A stretch of DNA of 64,000 nucleotides from an uncultured Paracoccaceae bacterium (GTDB lineage: Bacteria > Pseudomonadota > Alphaproteobacteria > Rhodobacterales > Rhodobacteraceae). Below the pieces are notes generated by a model. It was not told where the DNA came from and did no database searches. It worked only from the letters and a program-made list of their open reading frames with translations. Position numbers and translations under genes: made by a program. The DNA lies in the NCBI GenBank assembly GCA_947488605.1, contig CANKZJ010000003.1, forward strand, positions 124,001 to 188,000, read 5' to 3'. Within the stretch, counting starts at the first letter, position 1. Each line of letters starts with the position of its first letter. Of this stretch, positions 44,745 to 54,500 are shown one piece after another.

Positions 44745-47474
44745 ATGTCATTTGAAGCCCCCCTTTTGCAGGGCGACTGGGACTCTGCCCGCGCCCTGAA
44801 TTTATCGCTGCTTGCCGAGGCGAGCTATACGCAAAAACATGACCTACAATTCACGCTTAGCGAGGATATGGGTCTTAAGCTGACCGAATTTATGCCAGAT
44901 GGCTCGAGCCAAGGGTTTGTCGCAAAAAGCGATAATCTCGTTGTTCTCGCCTTTGCTGGTACGAACCAACTTACAGATTGGTTGACCAATCTTACCTTCA
45001 AGAAAAAAAGCACCCCGCTAGGTGACGTGCACAGGGGTTTCTTTGATGCCTACATGGCGGTGCAGCAGCAGGCAAAAGCGGCCGCCGCAATGGCACGTCA
45101 GGAAAATAGCACATTCTGGATCACCGGACATAGTCTGGGCGGTGCTTTGGCACTCATCGCAGCGCATGATCTTTTTGAGGACGGTGACCGCACCGGCCTT
45201 GCGACCTTCGGGCAACCGCGTGCCATTAACCCCCCATCAGGCAACCCCAAACTGAACGCGCGCCTGCCATTGGGGTATCACCGCATCGTCAATGGCAACG
45301 ATGCCGTGACACGTGTGCCACCAAACCTGAAACATGCTGGCGAACTTGTGACGCTTGGCCGCCGCCGCAGGTTCTTTGGTGGCGAAGATATCAGTGACGA
45401 GACCAGCGATCTGGAACCAATGAGCGAGGATGAGTTCGCCGCACTGCAAGCCACTTTGCGCGCAGTACAAGAGCAAGCTGGCCCAAGCAAACATGATGCC
45501 TTTGGTGCCGAAGCAGTTGATCGTACGGTTGAAGGCATAATTCCCGGCATTAAGGACCACAAGGTCACGGCCTATGTCGCCGCGTTGCGCGCGCTCGTCC
45601 CATCAACAGACGAAGACGACGATACGTTTGAGGTATCTTTTGCGCCGCAACCCACGCGCCCAACGCAACCCAGTGCTGGTGTGGCAGGTGGCATTTTCAA
45701 CGCAGGCCGCCCGTCGGATGCTGGAGGACGCCGCCGCGGAGGTGGCGGCACGATGGGTACGGAGTCCGAAACAGCGACACCGCCCAGCGACATTCCCGTC
45801 CTCATCCGGTTGACCGACGAAAGCTGGACTCCGCCTGCTGCCGTCAAAGTCCTCTCTCGCAACGGCACTTTTGTGACGGCCAAGGCCAGTGCCGCAAAAA
45901 TCCAAGAGATTGAACGCGATCAGAAGGTAAAATCAGTCGAGGTCAGTCGCCCAGGCGGTTTTGTTGAACTTGCTGAATCCATGCCTTTCGTGAAGGGACA
46001 GCCGATAGACAGGCCTGATATCGTCGAAACCGGCGCCAACGCACTTGTCGGCATTATCGACACCGGTATCGATATCATGCACGACGCGTTTCTTGATGCA
46101 GACGGCAAGTCACGGATCGTCGCGATTTGGGATCAGCTGGACAATGACGGCAAAAGTCCCCGCGAGGTGGACAGCAATTTCGCCTTCGACTTTGGCACGT
46201 TGCACACCAATGCGGATATCGAGGCGATGCGCGCAGGCACAAAGGACCGCCCCGATTGGATGCGAGACCCGCAAGGTCACGGCACGCATGTGGCTGGGAT
46301 CGCGGCTGGGCGCAAAACCGGCAACATGGCTGCCGGGATGGCGCCCGATGCAGGCATTATCGTAGTCATTCCCGCAATGGAAACCATGCGCGAAGACCCC
46401 ATCAGCCTTGGGTATTCGGTGAGCCACATCAACGCATTGCAGTTTCTGAAATCTATTGCGACGGAAGACAACACGCTGGTCGCCAACTTCAAACCTATCG
46501 CAATCAACGTCAGCCTTGGCATGAATGCGGGCGCACATGATGGGCAAACACTGCTTGAAGCGGCGTTTGATTCCATCACTTCGCAGGGGGGCGATCCCGG
46601 CGTTACGATTGTAAAATCTGCGGGGAACGAACGCCAACATCGCGGTCATTGCCATGTGGATGTGGCCAAGGGACGTGTTGATGTCGACTGGGTCTCGCTC
46701 GATCAAAAGCGCAGCACTGACTATTTCGAAGCATGGTTTCACAAGCTTGATCGCTTGTCTTTCGTTTTGCATTCTCCCGATGGCGGCAAAAGCGAAGTGA
46801 TCACCCGTAATTCGCGCGTCTATGACGACATCATTGACGGCAACAAAGTGCAGATGAAACTGCGGCCCAAGCATCCCGATAACGGCGATAGTGTTCTCTA
46901 CATCGTGATTAGCCCAGAGGCAAAAGCAATCCGTCCCGGGATTTGGACGCTTGAGGTGCGTGGGGAACATGTCAGCGGTGACACGACCGGCCTCCATATC
47001 TGGGCCGAACGCACAGGTCCGCGTGCCGTCGAATTCTCCAACGCCAGCGAGAAAACCACGATTTCCATTCCAGGCACAGCGAATGAGATCATCACGGTGG
47101 GCGGCACGGATATTTCGCCTGATTACCCCGGTGTCATTCGCGCGTCGTCGTTTGGACCGTCGCGTAGCAACGCGCCCAAACCGGAACTTTCGGCACCCGG
47201 CAAAGATATCATTTCGGCTTGGTCCAACCAAAACGATACGTCTGCGGCGACAGCAAAGACCGGCACAAGCATGGCCGCACCGCATGTGACCGGGGCACTG
47301 GCATTGGCGATGTCGCGGCGCGTGTCCCAAGACCGGAGACAATTCAACACCCAGCAATTCCGCAGTGCGCTGATGGAGTCAGTTCAATTTGGATCAGGCT
47401 TGCACCATCATGGCTTTGGTTATGGGATACTGGATGTTGCTGCGTTCCTTGCGTCCTGTGATGAAGAGCTATAG
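44745..47474 (+). CDS. lipase class 3 - subtilisin (S8) fusion protein
   Basis: 909 residues and no signal peptide. Residues about 10-285 are a class 3 lipase: nucleophile S130 in ITGHSLGGALAL, D187 in NGNDAVTRVP and H272 in KDHKVTAYVAAL complete the triad. A glycine/proline/acid linker covers 286-350. Residues 350-415 resemble an I9-type prodomain (VLIRLTDESW...VKSVEVSRPGG). A subtilase domain follows: D439 (VGIIDTGIDIMHDAF), H512 (GHGTHVAGIAAG), oxyanion N628 (KSAGNER) and S842 (GTSMAAPHVTGALALA), with a beta-sandwich-like insert at about 640-780. Both enzymes look active. Divergent from the CHAT gene across 158 bp; the EEP lipoprotein gene starts 37 bp after its stop. Secretion route, if any, is unknown. 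Confidence 0.9.
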   Translation: MSFEAPLLQGDWDSARALNLSLLAEASYTQKHDLQFTLSEDMGLKLTEFMPDGSSQGFVAKSDNLVVLAFAGTNQLTDWLTNLTFKKKSTPLGDVHRGFFDAYMAVQQQAKAAAAMARQENSTFWITGHSLGGALALIAAHDLFEDGDRTGLATFGQPRAINPPSGNPKLNARLPLGYHRIVNGNDAVTRVPPNLKHAGELVTLGRRRRFFGGEDISDETSDLEPMSEDEFAALQATLRAVQEQAGPSKHDAFGAEAVDRTVEGIIPGIKDHKVTAYVAALRALVPSTDEDDDTFEVSFAPQPTRPTQPSAGVAGGIFNAGRPSDAGGRRRGGGGTMGTESETATPPSDIPVLIRLTDESWTPPAAVKVLSRNGTFVTAKASAAKIQEIERDQKVKSVEVSRPGGFVELAESMPFVKGQPIDRPDIVETGANALVGIIDTGIDIMHDAFLDADGKSRIVAIWDQLDNDGKSPREVDSNFAFDFGTLHTNADIEAMRAGTKDRPDWMRDPQGHGTHVAGIAAGRKTGNMAAGMAPDAGIIVVIPAMETMREDPISLGYSVSHINALQFLKSIATEDNTLVANFKPIAINVSLGMNAGAHDGQTLLEAAFDSITSQGGDPGVTIVKSAGNERQHRGHCHVDVAKGRVDVDWVSLDQKRSTDYFEAWFHKLDRLSFVLHSPDGGKSEVITRNSRVYDDIIDGNKVQMKLRPKHPDNGDSVLYIVISPEAKAIRPGIWTLEVRGEHVSGDTTGLHIWAERTGPRAVEFSNASEKTTISIPGTANEIITVGGTDISPDYPGVIRASSFGPSRSNAPKPELSAPGKDIISAWSNQNDTSAATAKTGTSMAAPHVTGALALAMSRRVSQDRRQFNTQQFRSALMESVQFGSGLHHHGFGYGILDVAAFLASCDEEL

Positions 47475-47510
47475 TCCACGACAGGTCCCGACCAGAGTGG
47501 AGTTCACCTT

Positions 47511-48566
47511 GTGGCACGCACATCAGACTTTCTGAGTAAGGTGAAGAAGATGTTCCTCATTGGCCTTTCTTTGACGATTTTCTTGGCCATTACAGGATGT
47601 GCTGTTGCAAACCGGTTTTACGTACCGCCTGCATTTGAGGAGGCCGAAACCAAAGGCACGGCCTCTCGCGAGGCTGCGGCATCTGACATGCTGACGGTCA
47701 CGACTTGGAACGTTGGTTATGGTGGAATGGGCGCCGAAAGTGATTTCATTTTCGATCTGGGTGAACAGCGGCGGCCACTTTCTGGTGATCTTGTCGACAA
47801 GAACCTGAAGGCAATCCAACAAGAATTGTCGACACTGGATAGTGACGTCTTTCTGATCCAAGAGGCGGCACCGCCATCGTGGATTACGTATGGCCGTGAC
47901 ATTTTGGGCGGACTGACAGCGACACTCGATGGCTATGAGTGGAGCTTTGGGCCGGACATCAACACGCGCGGGTTACCGGGGCCGTTTCATGTGCAGGTCG
48001 GCAACACCACGTACAGCCGCATTGCCTTGTCCGGCTTTGAAAGACGCGGGCTGCCACTAGAACCCACATTCGAATATGGTGTGTTTCGCAAAGGGTACCG
48101 TATGCATATCGCGCGGATCGATGCGGAACAGCAATGGGTCATTATCAATATCCATCTCAGTACTTTTGACAGTGAAGATGATGATGTGCGCGGTGCGCAA
48201 GTGGCCGCATTGATGGAATTTGCGCAGTCCGAGTATGCGTTAGGCAACCACGTCGTCATCGGGGGTGACTGGAACCTGCGGTTAGCGAACTCTGATTTCC
48301 CACATACGTCCGACGAGCGTTTCTTGTTCTGGGTTCGAGATTTTCCGCAAGGTGCGGTCCCGCCGGGATGGACATGGGCCGTCGATCAACAAACACCGAC
48401 TGTGCGTGGCGCGCATCAGCCGTATGTTGCAGGCGAGAATTTCACATTGATCATTGATGGATTTCTGGTTTCACCGAACGTCCAAGTCCGCGATGTCACG
48501 ACGCGCGATTTGGATTTCCAGCATACGGACCATCATCCGGTCACAGCCAATTTTTCGGCGTTATGA
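47511..48566 (+). CDS. endonuclease/exonuclease/phosphatase-fold lipoprotein
   Basis: 351 residues. An N-region KVKK, hydrophobic core and lipobox AITGC (C30) indicate a lipoprotein. The rest is an EEP-fold phosphohydrolase: TTWNVGYGG, the metal glutamate in VFLIQEAAP, VIINIHLSTFDSEDDD, GGDWNLRLANSD, DGFLVSPNV and the catalytic HTDHHPVTANF. Members of this fold include nucleases, sphingomyelinases and inositol phosphatases, so the substrate may be a nucleic acid or a phospholipid. I keep the GTG start at 47511 (GGAG upstream) because it supplies the positive charges of the signal; ATG 47550 with AAGGTG is the alternative. Probably co-transcribed with the lipase-protease gene. Confidence 0.85.
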   Translation: MARTSDFLSKVKKMFLIGLSLTIFLAITGCAVANRFYVPPAFEEAETKGTASREAAASDMLTVTTWNVGYGGMGAESDFIFDLGEQRRPLSGDLVDKNLKAIQQELSTLDSDVFLIQEAAPPSWITYGRDILGGLTATLDGYEWSFGPDINTRGLPGPFHVQVGNTTYSRIALSGFERRGLPLEPTFEYGVFRKGYRMHIARIDAEQQWVIINIHLSTFDSEDDDVRGAQVAALMEFAQSEYALGNHVVIGGDWNLRLANSDFPHTSDERFLFWVRDFPQGAVPPGWTWAVDQQTPTVRGAHQPYVAGENFTLIIDGFLVSPNVQVRDVTTRDLDFQHTDHHPVTANFSAL

Positions 48567-48581
48567 AGGTACGGCCTTTTG

Positions 48582-48607
48582 CCAAGCAGCATGTTTCATC
48601 TGCTTGG
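48582..48607. terminator. hairpin between convergent genes
   Basis: CCAAGCAG and CTGCTTGG (8-bp arms, 10-base loop) between the ends of the EEP lipoprotein and dps genes. Neither side has a clear T tract; a bidirectional terminator is likely from position only. Confidence 0.45.
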
Positions 48608-48620
48608 TCAGCCGCCCATA

Positions 48621-49091
48621 TTACCCCAGATGAGCCCGTAGGAACCACGCAAATTTCTCGTGTGTTTGACCGCGCGCAATGCACAGGTCCTCTGTTAGCG
48701 TATCACCGTGCTCTGCCGCCAATTCGCCACAACCAGCAAGTGTTGCCGCCAGTGTTTCTTGGGCATCCAGCATCATTTTGATCATCTCAAGGTCTGTCGC
48801 ATGGCCATCATGTTCGCCAACCTTAGAGCGCTTGAGCATACCCGCAAGCATCCCTTCGGCATGCGCATCAATGGCGCGGATACGCTCTGCCAGATCGTCC
48901 TGTGCAACAAAGTGATCCTCGTAGATCTTTTGAAATAGGTCATGCAAGGGGGCGAAAGCCATGCCCTTCACGTTCCAATGGAAATTCTGCGCAAGCATCG
49001 TCGTCACAGCGGTTTCCGCCACTGATTGGTTCAACGCCTCTGCGATTTGTGTCTTTGCATCTGTGTTCAAAGCAACTGCTGTCTGTGTCAT
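48621..49091 (-). CDS. dps: Dps-family ferritin-like DNA protection protein
   Basis: 156-residue Dps protein, which assembles into a 12-mer, oxidises and stores iron and protects DNA in stationary phase or under peroxide stress. NFHWNVKGMAFAPLHDLFQ holds the first ferroxidase histidine, followed by HFVAQDDLAERIRAIDAHAEG with the aspartate/glutamate ligands of the intersubunit site. The C-terminus is HEKFAWFLRAHLG. ATG 49091 has GGAG upstream; an upstream start adds a 30-residue arginine-rich leader unlike the family. It is on the opposite strand to the EEP gene. Confidence 0.93.
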   Translation of the reverse strand: MTQTAVALNTDAKTQIAEALNQSVAETAVTTMLAQNFHWNVKGMAFAPLHDLFQKIYEDHFVAQDDLAERIRAIDAHAEGMLAGMLKRSKVGEHDGHATDLEMIKMMLDAQETLAATLAGCGELAAEHGDTLTEDLCIARGQTHEKFAWFLRAHLG

Positions 49092-49251
49092 TGCCGGTCT
49101 CCGCGTTTGAATGAATTTGGCTGGCTGGCGTAAAGCTTGCTTGCTTGTCATACTACATAAACCAGCTATTCCCTCAGGCAAGAGGTTTTTAGAATTATTC
49201 TAAGTTTGGGAGAGACTGCGCGCACCATCACTGTGGTGTTCCGGCCGAGAC

Positions 49252-50700
49252 CTAGGGCTGCAAACGAAAGGTATCCGTCAAATCTCGCAAGATAGTCTCT
49301 TGGAGGCTGACCGGGCCGGGTACGAATCCTGGCTCAATGTCAGGAGCCTTAATCGCGAGGAATGTACCATAGCTGTCCGGATCGTTTGCAAATTCAGTAT
49401 CGACAAAAATACGCGCGCCATGGTCGCCATGTACAACAAAAACAACGTCATCACGCCCCTCAACTTGCGCAAGAATGTCATTGATCAGACCAGTCGTGCA
49501 AACAGTTTGATCCCAGAAAGTCTGATAGGTCTGATCCACATCGATGATAGGGCTGTTGCGAAGCGGATATCCCCACTCTGACGGGCGCCGCATGTCGCAA
49601 TTCTGATCTAACACATAAGGGAAATGCGGTAGGAAAAGATGGGCAATGATCGCTTCGCCGCGTTTGATTTCGCTCGCTTGATCCGCGATGTCACGAAAGA
49701 TGCCGAGGTTTCCGACAGGGCGCGCAAAGTAACCCCAGGTCGTTGGACGAAGTCCTGTCTTGGCCTTTGAGTATTGGATCGCGAGCAGCTGAAGCAGCAT
49801 GACTGGTTTGGATTGAAACGCGTAATCTTCGTATAAATTGAGAGTTGCCAATTCCAACCGTCGCCACAACGGCAAGTCAGAATTCTGAATGCTTTGCATA
49901 TTCGAGATGCGGCTAAACGTGCGGCAGGTAATTGTCGCGCCATCGCCACATAGACCTAGGTAGGTGGATTCGTAGACGGTTGTTGCATAACCGCGCTGTG
50001 ACAATTGATCGAGCAGCCGGACCTTATCTACGCTGAAAGAATGTTTCGCCTCACTGGGTTCGTAGATGACATTTTCCTTTGACATCGTCAGGCCAAAAAT
50101 CGCCGAGAGCGAGAAGACCGTACTGCTATCGTTTGAATTTGCGACGCCATAAACCTTGAAATCGTTGTCGAGATAGGTGGCAAAGAAGTCATCAGGTTGA
50201 AAATACTCAGGCATCCGCTCTGGCGAGATCAGAGGCGACATCTGTTCATCAAGAATGAGGTGAATGTAGGCGTACTCAGGCGGTGTTTGCGGAACAGGAG
50301 GTTGCTGAGTAGCAGAACGCTCGGCAACGATGGGTTCCGGCCCGTCAAAAAGTGCCGGCGTGACGAAAACGATCGAGAAAACCAAGACGGCCAACTGTAT
50401 GCCCGTATCCGTCAATCGCATGAAAAGTGGTACGCCAAGGACGCACAAAACAAGGACCGTGCCGGCCTGACTAAAGCTGAAGAAATACGCATCGAGGAAA
50501 AAGTAGAGGCAAAAGCCCAGCACCATCCCGAAGATGTACTTGCTCTTCAAAGACTGCCCAAGTCCAAAGCCAACGACGGCGCTGAGTGCTGCAAAGAAGC
50601 CTATCTCAAAGGAAAACAGACTGTAATTCACGAGCAAAAGATGCGGTATAAAGATGGCTAGCAGAATAGCGGTTAACGACAGACTATTTAATCTTTGCAT
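49252..50700 (-). CDS. membrane-anchored sulfatase/alkaline-phosphatase-superfamily protein
   Basis: 482 residues. Residues 1-125 contain four or five membrane helices (LTAILLAIFIPHLLLVNYSL; FFAALSAVVGFGLG; GMVLGFCLYFFLDAYFF; LAVLVFSIVFVTPALF). A large periplasmic domain follows: YIHLILDEQMSP (first metal aspartate), SNDSSTVFSLSAIFGL (candidate nucleophile Ser/Thr), AHLFLPHFPYVLDQNC, and FVVHGDHGARIF (metal D/H pair). The layout is like LTA synthase, OpgB and YejM-type phosphoglycerol or phosphoethanolamine transferases, so modification of an envelope glycan or lipid is the best guess. The ribosome site is weak. The following small gene belongs to a family often found with exopolysaccharide genes. 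Confidence 0.82.
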   Translation of the reverse strand: MQRLNSLSLTAILLAIFIPHLLLVNYSLFSFEIGFFAALSAVVGFGLGQSLKSKYIFGMVLGFCLYFFLDAYFFSFSQAGTVLVLCVLGVPLFMRLTDTGIQLAVLVFSIVFVTPALFDGPEPIVAERSATQQPPVPQTPPEYAYIHLILDEQMSPLISPERMPEYFQPDDFFATYLDNDFKVYGVANSNDSSTVFSLSAIFGLTMSKENVIYEPSEAKHSFSVDKVRLLDQLSQRGYATTVYESTYLGLCGDGATITCRTFSRISNMQSIQNSDLPLWRRLELATLNLYEDYAFQSKPVMLLQLLAIQYSKAKTGLRPTTWGYFARPVGNLGIFRDIADQASEIKRGEAIIAHLFLPHFPYVLDQNCDMRRPSEWGYPLRNSPIIDVDQTYQTFWDQTVCTTGLINDILAQVEGRDDVVFVVHGDHGARIFVDTEFANDPDSYGTFLAIKAPDIEPGFVPGPVSLQETILRDLTDTFRLQP

Positions 50701-50866
50701 ATTCAGCGCTTCTTATAACAGGCCCGCAGGCCGCTGCTCTCGTCAATGGATTATGATCTGTCGCACCGTGTTGTCCTCAAGGGAACGTGGAACAGCACCT
50801 TCGCCCGGCCCTCACCAGATGGCGTAGGTCGATTGATAGTTAGGCTTCACAATATGTGCGCGCCAA

Positions 50867-51097
50867 TCACTTGTCGGTCGTGTTTTCTTCTGTCGAAGTC
50901 GTTTCGTGTACTGCGGCACCCATGCCAAAAAAGCCAAGCACTTTTTCACGCACGCGACGGATTGCAACCAAGGCCGCCGCGAAACCACCGATGATCGCTT
51001 GCAACAGAAAGCTGCCAGTCACGGGATCAATATAGGCGTGCGCCGGGGATGCAAAAACAAAGACGTAAATCAGTCCTAAGAAAATTGACGGTTTCAT
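50867..51097 (-). CDS. small exported/membrane protein (AYIDP-type, EPS-associated)
   Basis: 76 residues with a signal peptide ending SPAHA and then YIDPVTGSFLLQAIIGGFAAALVAIRRVREKV (in two blocks), the recognisable A-Y-I-D-P-G/V-T-G-S family of short proteins with one membrane helix, commonly next to exopolysaccharide or sulfatase-like genes. The tail is acidic (TTSTEENTTDK). ATG 51097 with GGAG before it is preferred over a start 24 bp earlier. 166 bp upstream of the sulfatase-like gene on the same strand. Function unknown. Confidence 0.75.
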   Translation of the reverse strand: MKPSIFLGLIYVFVFASPAHAYIDPVTGSFLLQAIIGGFAAALVAIRRVREKVLGFFGMGAAVHETTSTEENTTDK

Positions 51098-51489
51098 GCG
51101 TTTCTCCAAGAAGGCTGACATTCAATATGTCAGCGTAAACAATTCCACTATTACCAACCAGATTGTTCTCGATATTGCTTTGATCACTACAGGTCAGCTG
51201 CGTTAAGTCCACTGTGTAAGCAGCTTTTCGGGCGCAAATATGTCCATTGTGGGAAAACAGCATGTTTACTGAATGCTTAAGAAAAACGATGATTCAGCTG
51301 ATTTTTCGTCATAAATGACCTGAACTCGGCAAAAGATGACGGAACTGTGGCGCACTGATTCTGATAGACGGCCCGGTGAAGTGGTCGGCTGGTGTTAGGC
51401 CGTAAGAGAAACCTAATAAGTTGCAACCGCTCAGCCAAGCGAACTGGTGGTTTTTCTAGCCACCTGTCTGAAAAGACCGGGAGCTAAAG
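51098..51489. other. non-coding stretch with a cluster of hairpins
   Basis: About 390 bp without a credible gene. Between 51395 and 51477 four stems follow one another on the plus strand: TTAGG/CCTAA (51395-51416), CGCT/AGCG (51428-51441), GGTGG/CCACC (51446-51464) and GTCT-GAAA-AGAC (51466-51477), the last with a GNRA tetraloop. The strong hairpin at 51492-51516 comes right after. The 51100-51390 part shows no stems or reading frame of note. A plus-strand structured RNA is possible but unproven. Confidence 0.35.
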
Positions 51490-51491
51490 AA

Positions 51492-51516
51492 AAAGGGGCG
51501 CAGTCTGCGCCCCTTT
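51492..51516 (-). terminator. Rho-independent terminator of the OmpA/autotransporter gene
   Basis: Perfect 11-bp stem AAAGGGGCGCA / TGCGCCCCTTT with a 3-base loop, followed on the minus strand by TTTTTC. It lies 22 bp after the stop codon at 51538 and may also stop plus-strand transcripts. Confidence 0.85.
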
Positions 51517-51537
51517 CTTGGTCTGTTTTCTGTGCTG

Positions 51538-54500
51538 TTACCAAGCGAATTCAACAGTCTGTTCTGCCTGCAACGCACCGGTTCGGGTCGCGCGAAAGCT
51601 TGATTTGCTGACGCCTAGATCATCAAAAATTATTTGCGACCGTGCGACAGCAATAGATGCGGACTGACGATTGCTCATCTGTTCATAATCAAATGTCATG
51701 TCCCATTGCGCACCCTCAGCATCGACGAGCGTGGCGTAGTTGAAAGACGCTCCAAGACCACAATCGTTTGCAGACGCATTGCCGTTGACGGAACAAAACA
51801 GGCGCGGCGTGAAGTCAAACGTCCCTCTGTCCATGCTGCGCGATATACCGAGTTCAACAAAACCACGTGCATAGGTTGCTGGATCGATATCAAGCTCGAC
51901 ATCCGCCACTGAAATTTCGGATCCGATCGTTTCCGCATAGGCCAGATCAAGACCAACACGTGGTTTGATCGTGAGGTTGTCCAGCGTTTGCTCTCCGCCA
52001 ATAGCGCCACCCACAAATACGCCAGCATACGTATAGCTTCCGTCGGCATCATCGCCCGCGTTTATTTCAAATGCGTGACGGCCGACTGCGGCACTACCAT
52101 AATAGCTTAGGATCAAACCGCTTTCAGCACCATGTGCGCCGTAAACGCCCGCGTGAATCCCCACGCCGTTGATTGTACCTTCCGCGTCATCGCGGACGAC
52201 ATCATACTTCGACACGTACCCTTCAACGAACTGACCGAACAATGCGTTGTTTGCCTGACGCTCACGAAGCCCACCGAAACTCAACACACCAAGTGTGCCA
52301 CTGTCATCGTCATGGGTCACGTTCAACTCGCTCCAAAACTCGGAATATGTGCCAGTGACACAATCGTAACCGCTTGACGCGAAGTTGCCATTCAGACTGG
52401 CGCCTTGCTCATTGGCAGCCCCATTTAAGGTACGATTTGTGTTGTTAGCTTCGCCGCAACCGGGTGCAGCTTCGACGTCCGCGTCCAGCTGGATGAATTC
52501 GACGCGACGGTTGAGTGCTTGTCCTTCTTCTGTTGCGTTCGTCGCAATTGGGCGGCTCTCACCGAAGCCCTGGGTCTGCAAACGATCAACGGAAACTCCG
52601 CGCATGGCGAGTGCATCACGCACCGCATCAACACGGTTCTGGCTGAGTACAGTGTTATACGCATCACTCGCATCGGAGTCTGTGTGACCCGCGATCAAAA
52701 AGCTTGAGCCCGCACATTGCCCAAGGATACGTGTTATCTCATCAAGCACTGCACTATTGCCTGCATCGATGAAGTAACTGTCAGACGCAAATCGAACCGG
52801 GTTGGCTTGCAGCACGTCATTGATTGCCTGACCACATGCTTGACCATGACTGGTCCGAAGGCGATCCGCAGCCCCACGTGAAATCGCAGAGGCGTTGGAC
52901 GATAGAATAGCCGTAGTAAGCAATAGATCGTTCGACAGGATTTCTTCGATAACTTCGATATCAACAGATGGCTGAACCGTTGTCACCGCAGGTGCAGACG
53001 TCGCGCCGGTTATGATCATGCCAGAGGGTAACTGCCCGCTCACGACCGCAGAGTTGCTTACGCCACCCGCTTCGGCAGCGGCGTCCAAGATTACATACTG
53101 CGCTGTAAATGTTGCAGACTCGCCGGGAGCTATCGTGTTTATCAGTGGATCTGCACCAGAACTTGAGACGAACGTCACAGCACTTGTCAGATCTGTTTCT
53201 GCGCCGCTTCCGTCGGCACCCAAACTTAGGGTGTCTGAGGTAATTGCAACGTTTGTCAAAGTGAGGTCACCATCGTTTGTCGCCACGAGCGTGTAAGTGA
53301 TAACATCGCCAGCATCTGTCACCGACGTGTTCTGGCCCCGATCAACAGATGCTACACCCGTTTTCACAAGAGACACCTGTGCTGTCATGGCTGACAGCGC
53401 CAGTACTGTTGGCTCTTCCGTATCGTTACCCGGGGTGCCGTCACTGTTTGTTCCACTTGGATCAGCGATATCGGTCGTATCACCGTCGGTTTGATCAATC
53501 GCAGGCTCTGACCCTGAATCAGATCTGTCTGTCGCAGGATCAACATCATCGAGTTCAACCAAAGGCAACGGATTACCAAAAACGTCTCTTGCAACCGCAG
53601 TAGCGGTCACATCAGCCGTGTTTGTCACACCACCATTGGCAATGTCAGTCACATCCAAAACATAGCTCGCAGTCGCAATCTCAACCGGCGTGACAAGACC
53701 TTCGCCGATGGCGAGATTGCCATCAAAGGCGGCAAGTTGCGTTGGCGGCGTAGACGCCCCAACCAACGCCACAAGGTCTGCATCGGAAACTGTGATTCCG
53801 CCGAGCGCGGTGTTCCCCGTATTGGCTGCCATGAACAGGTAATTCACCGTGTCACCCGCATCACCGAAAACACCGCTCATGTTTGTATCCTCAACCGACG
53901 ATACGGACTTGATCAGTTCAATGCCCGGCACCGCAGCAACGTAAGCCGCTGAAATTGTGGCCTCTGGCGACATCACACCGCTAGTGTCATCAATGGTATA
54001 TGTGATTGAATTTGGGCTGCCAGCGAATGTCGGCAGCGGCTCAAACGTTACGTTGCCGGACACCGGATCATACGTCCAAGTACCTTCGTTGGGAACCAAG
54101 AATGAAGTTACATCACCATTGATATCTGTGATGATATTCTGAGGCGTTACACCACTTGGCGGGATCAGGTTGACGGTGTCGTTGGCAAGTGTTCCGTCGA
54201 TATCACGATCATTGTCCCGAATGTTCGTTATGACCGCTGTCGTTCCAAGCCCAACACCAGTGACGCCATCGTCACCCGCAACGGGCGGAATGTCATCGTT
54301 TGTGATTGTGTAAACGGCTTCGACAAGTGGGGCCGTACCACATGCGATGGATGCAACCTGTAACGACGACGACGAAAATGCGCCCAGCTGAATTTCGATC
54401 GTTTCATCAACGACATCTACGCTGTCATTGATGATCGTGATCGGCAACGGAATGAAGGAACTTGCAGAGACACCATCATAAGTTCCGATCGGAACGGTGA

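Noticed and set aside
46110-47357. A 415-codon minus-strand reading frame opposite the lipase-subtilisin gene
   Set aside because: The plus-strand frame contains the subtilase catalytic H and S motifs; the antisense frame has none.
51340-51490. Cobalamin, TPP or c-di-GMP riboswitch
   Set aside because: Individual stems are present, but the conserved cores of these classes are absent and no plus-strand gene follows.
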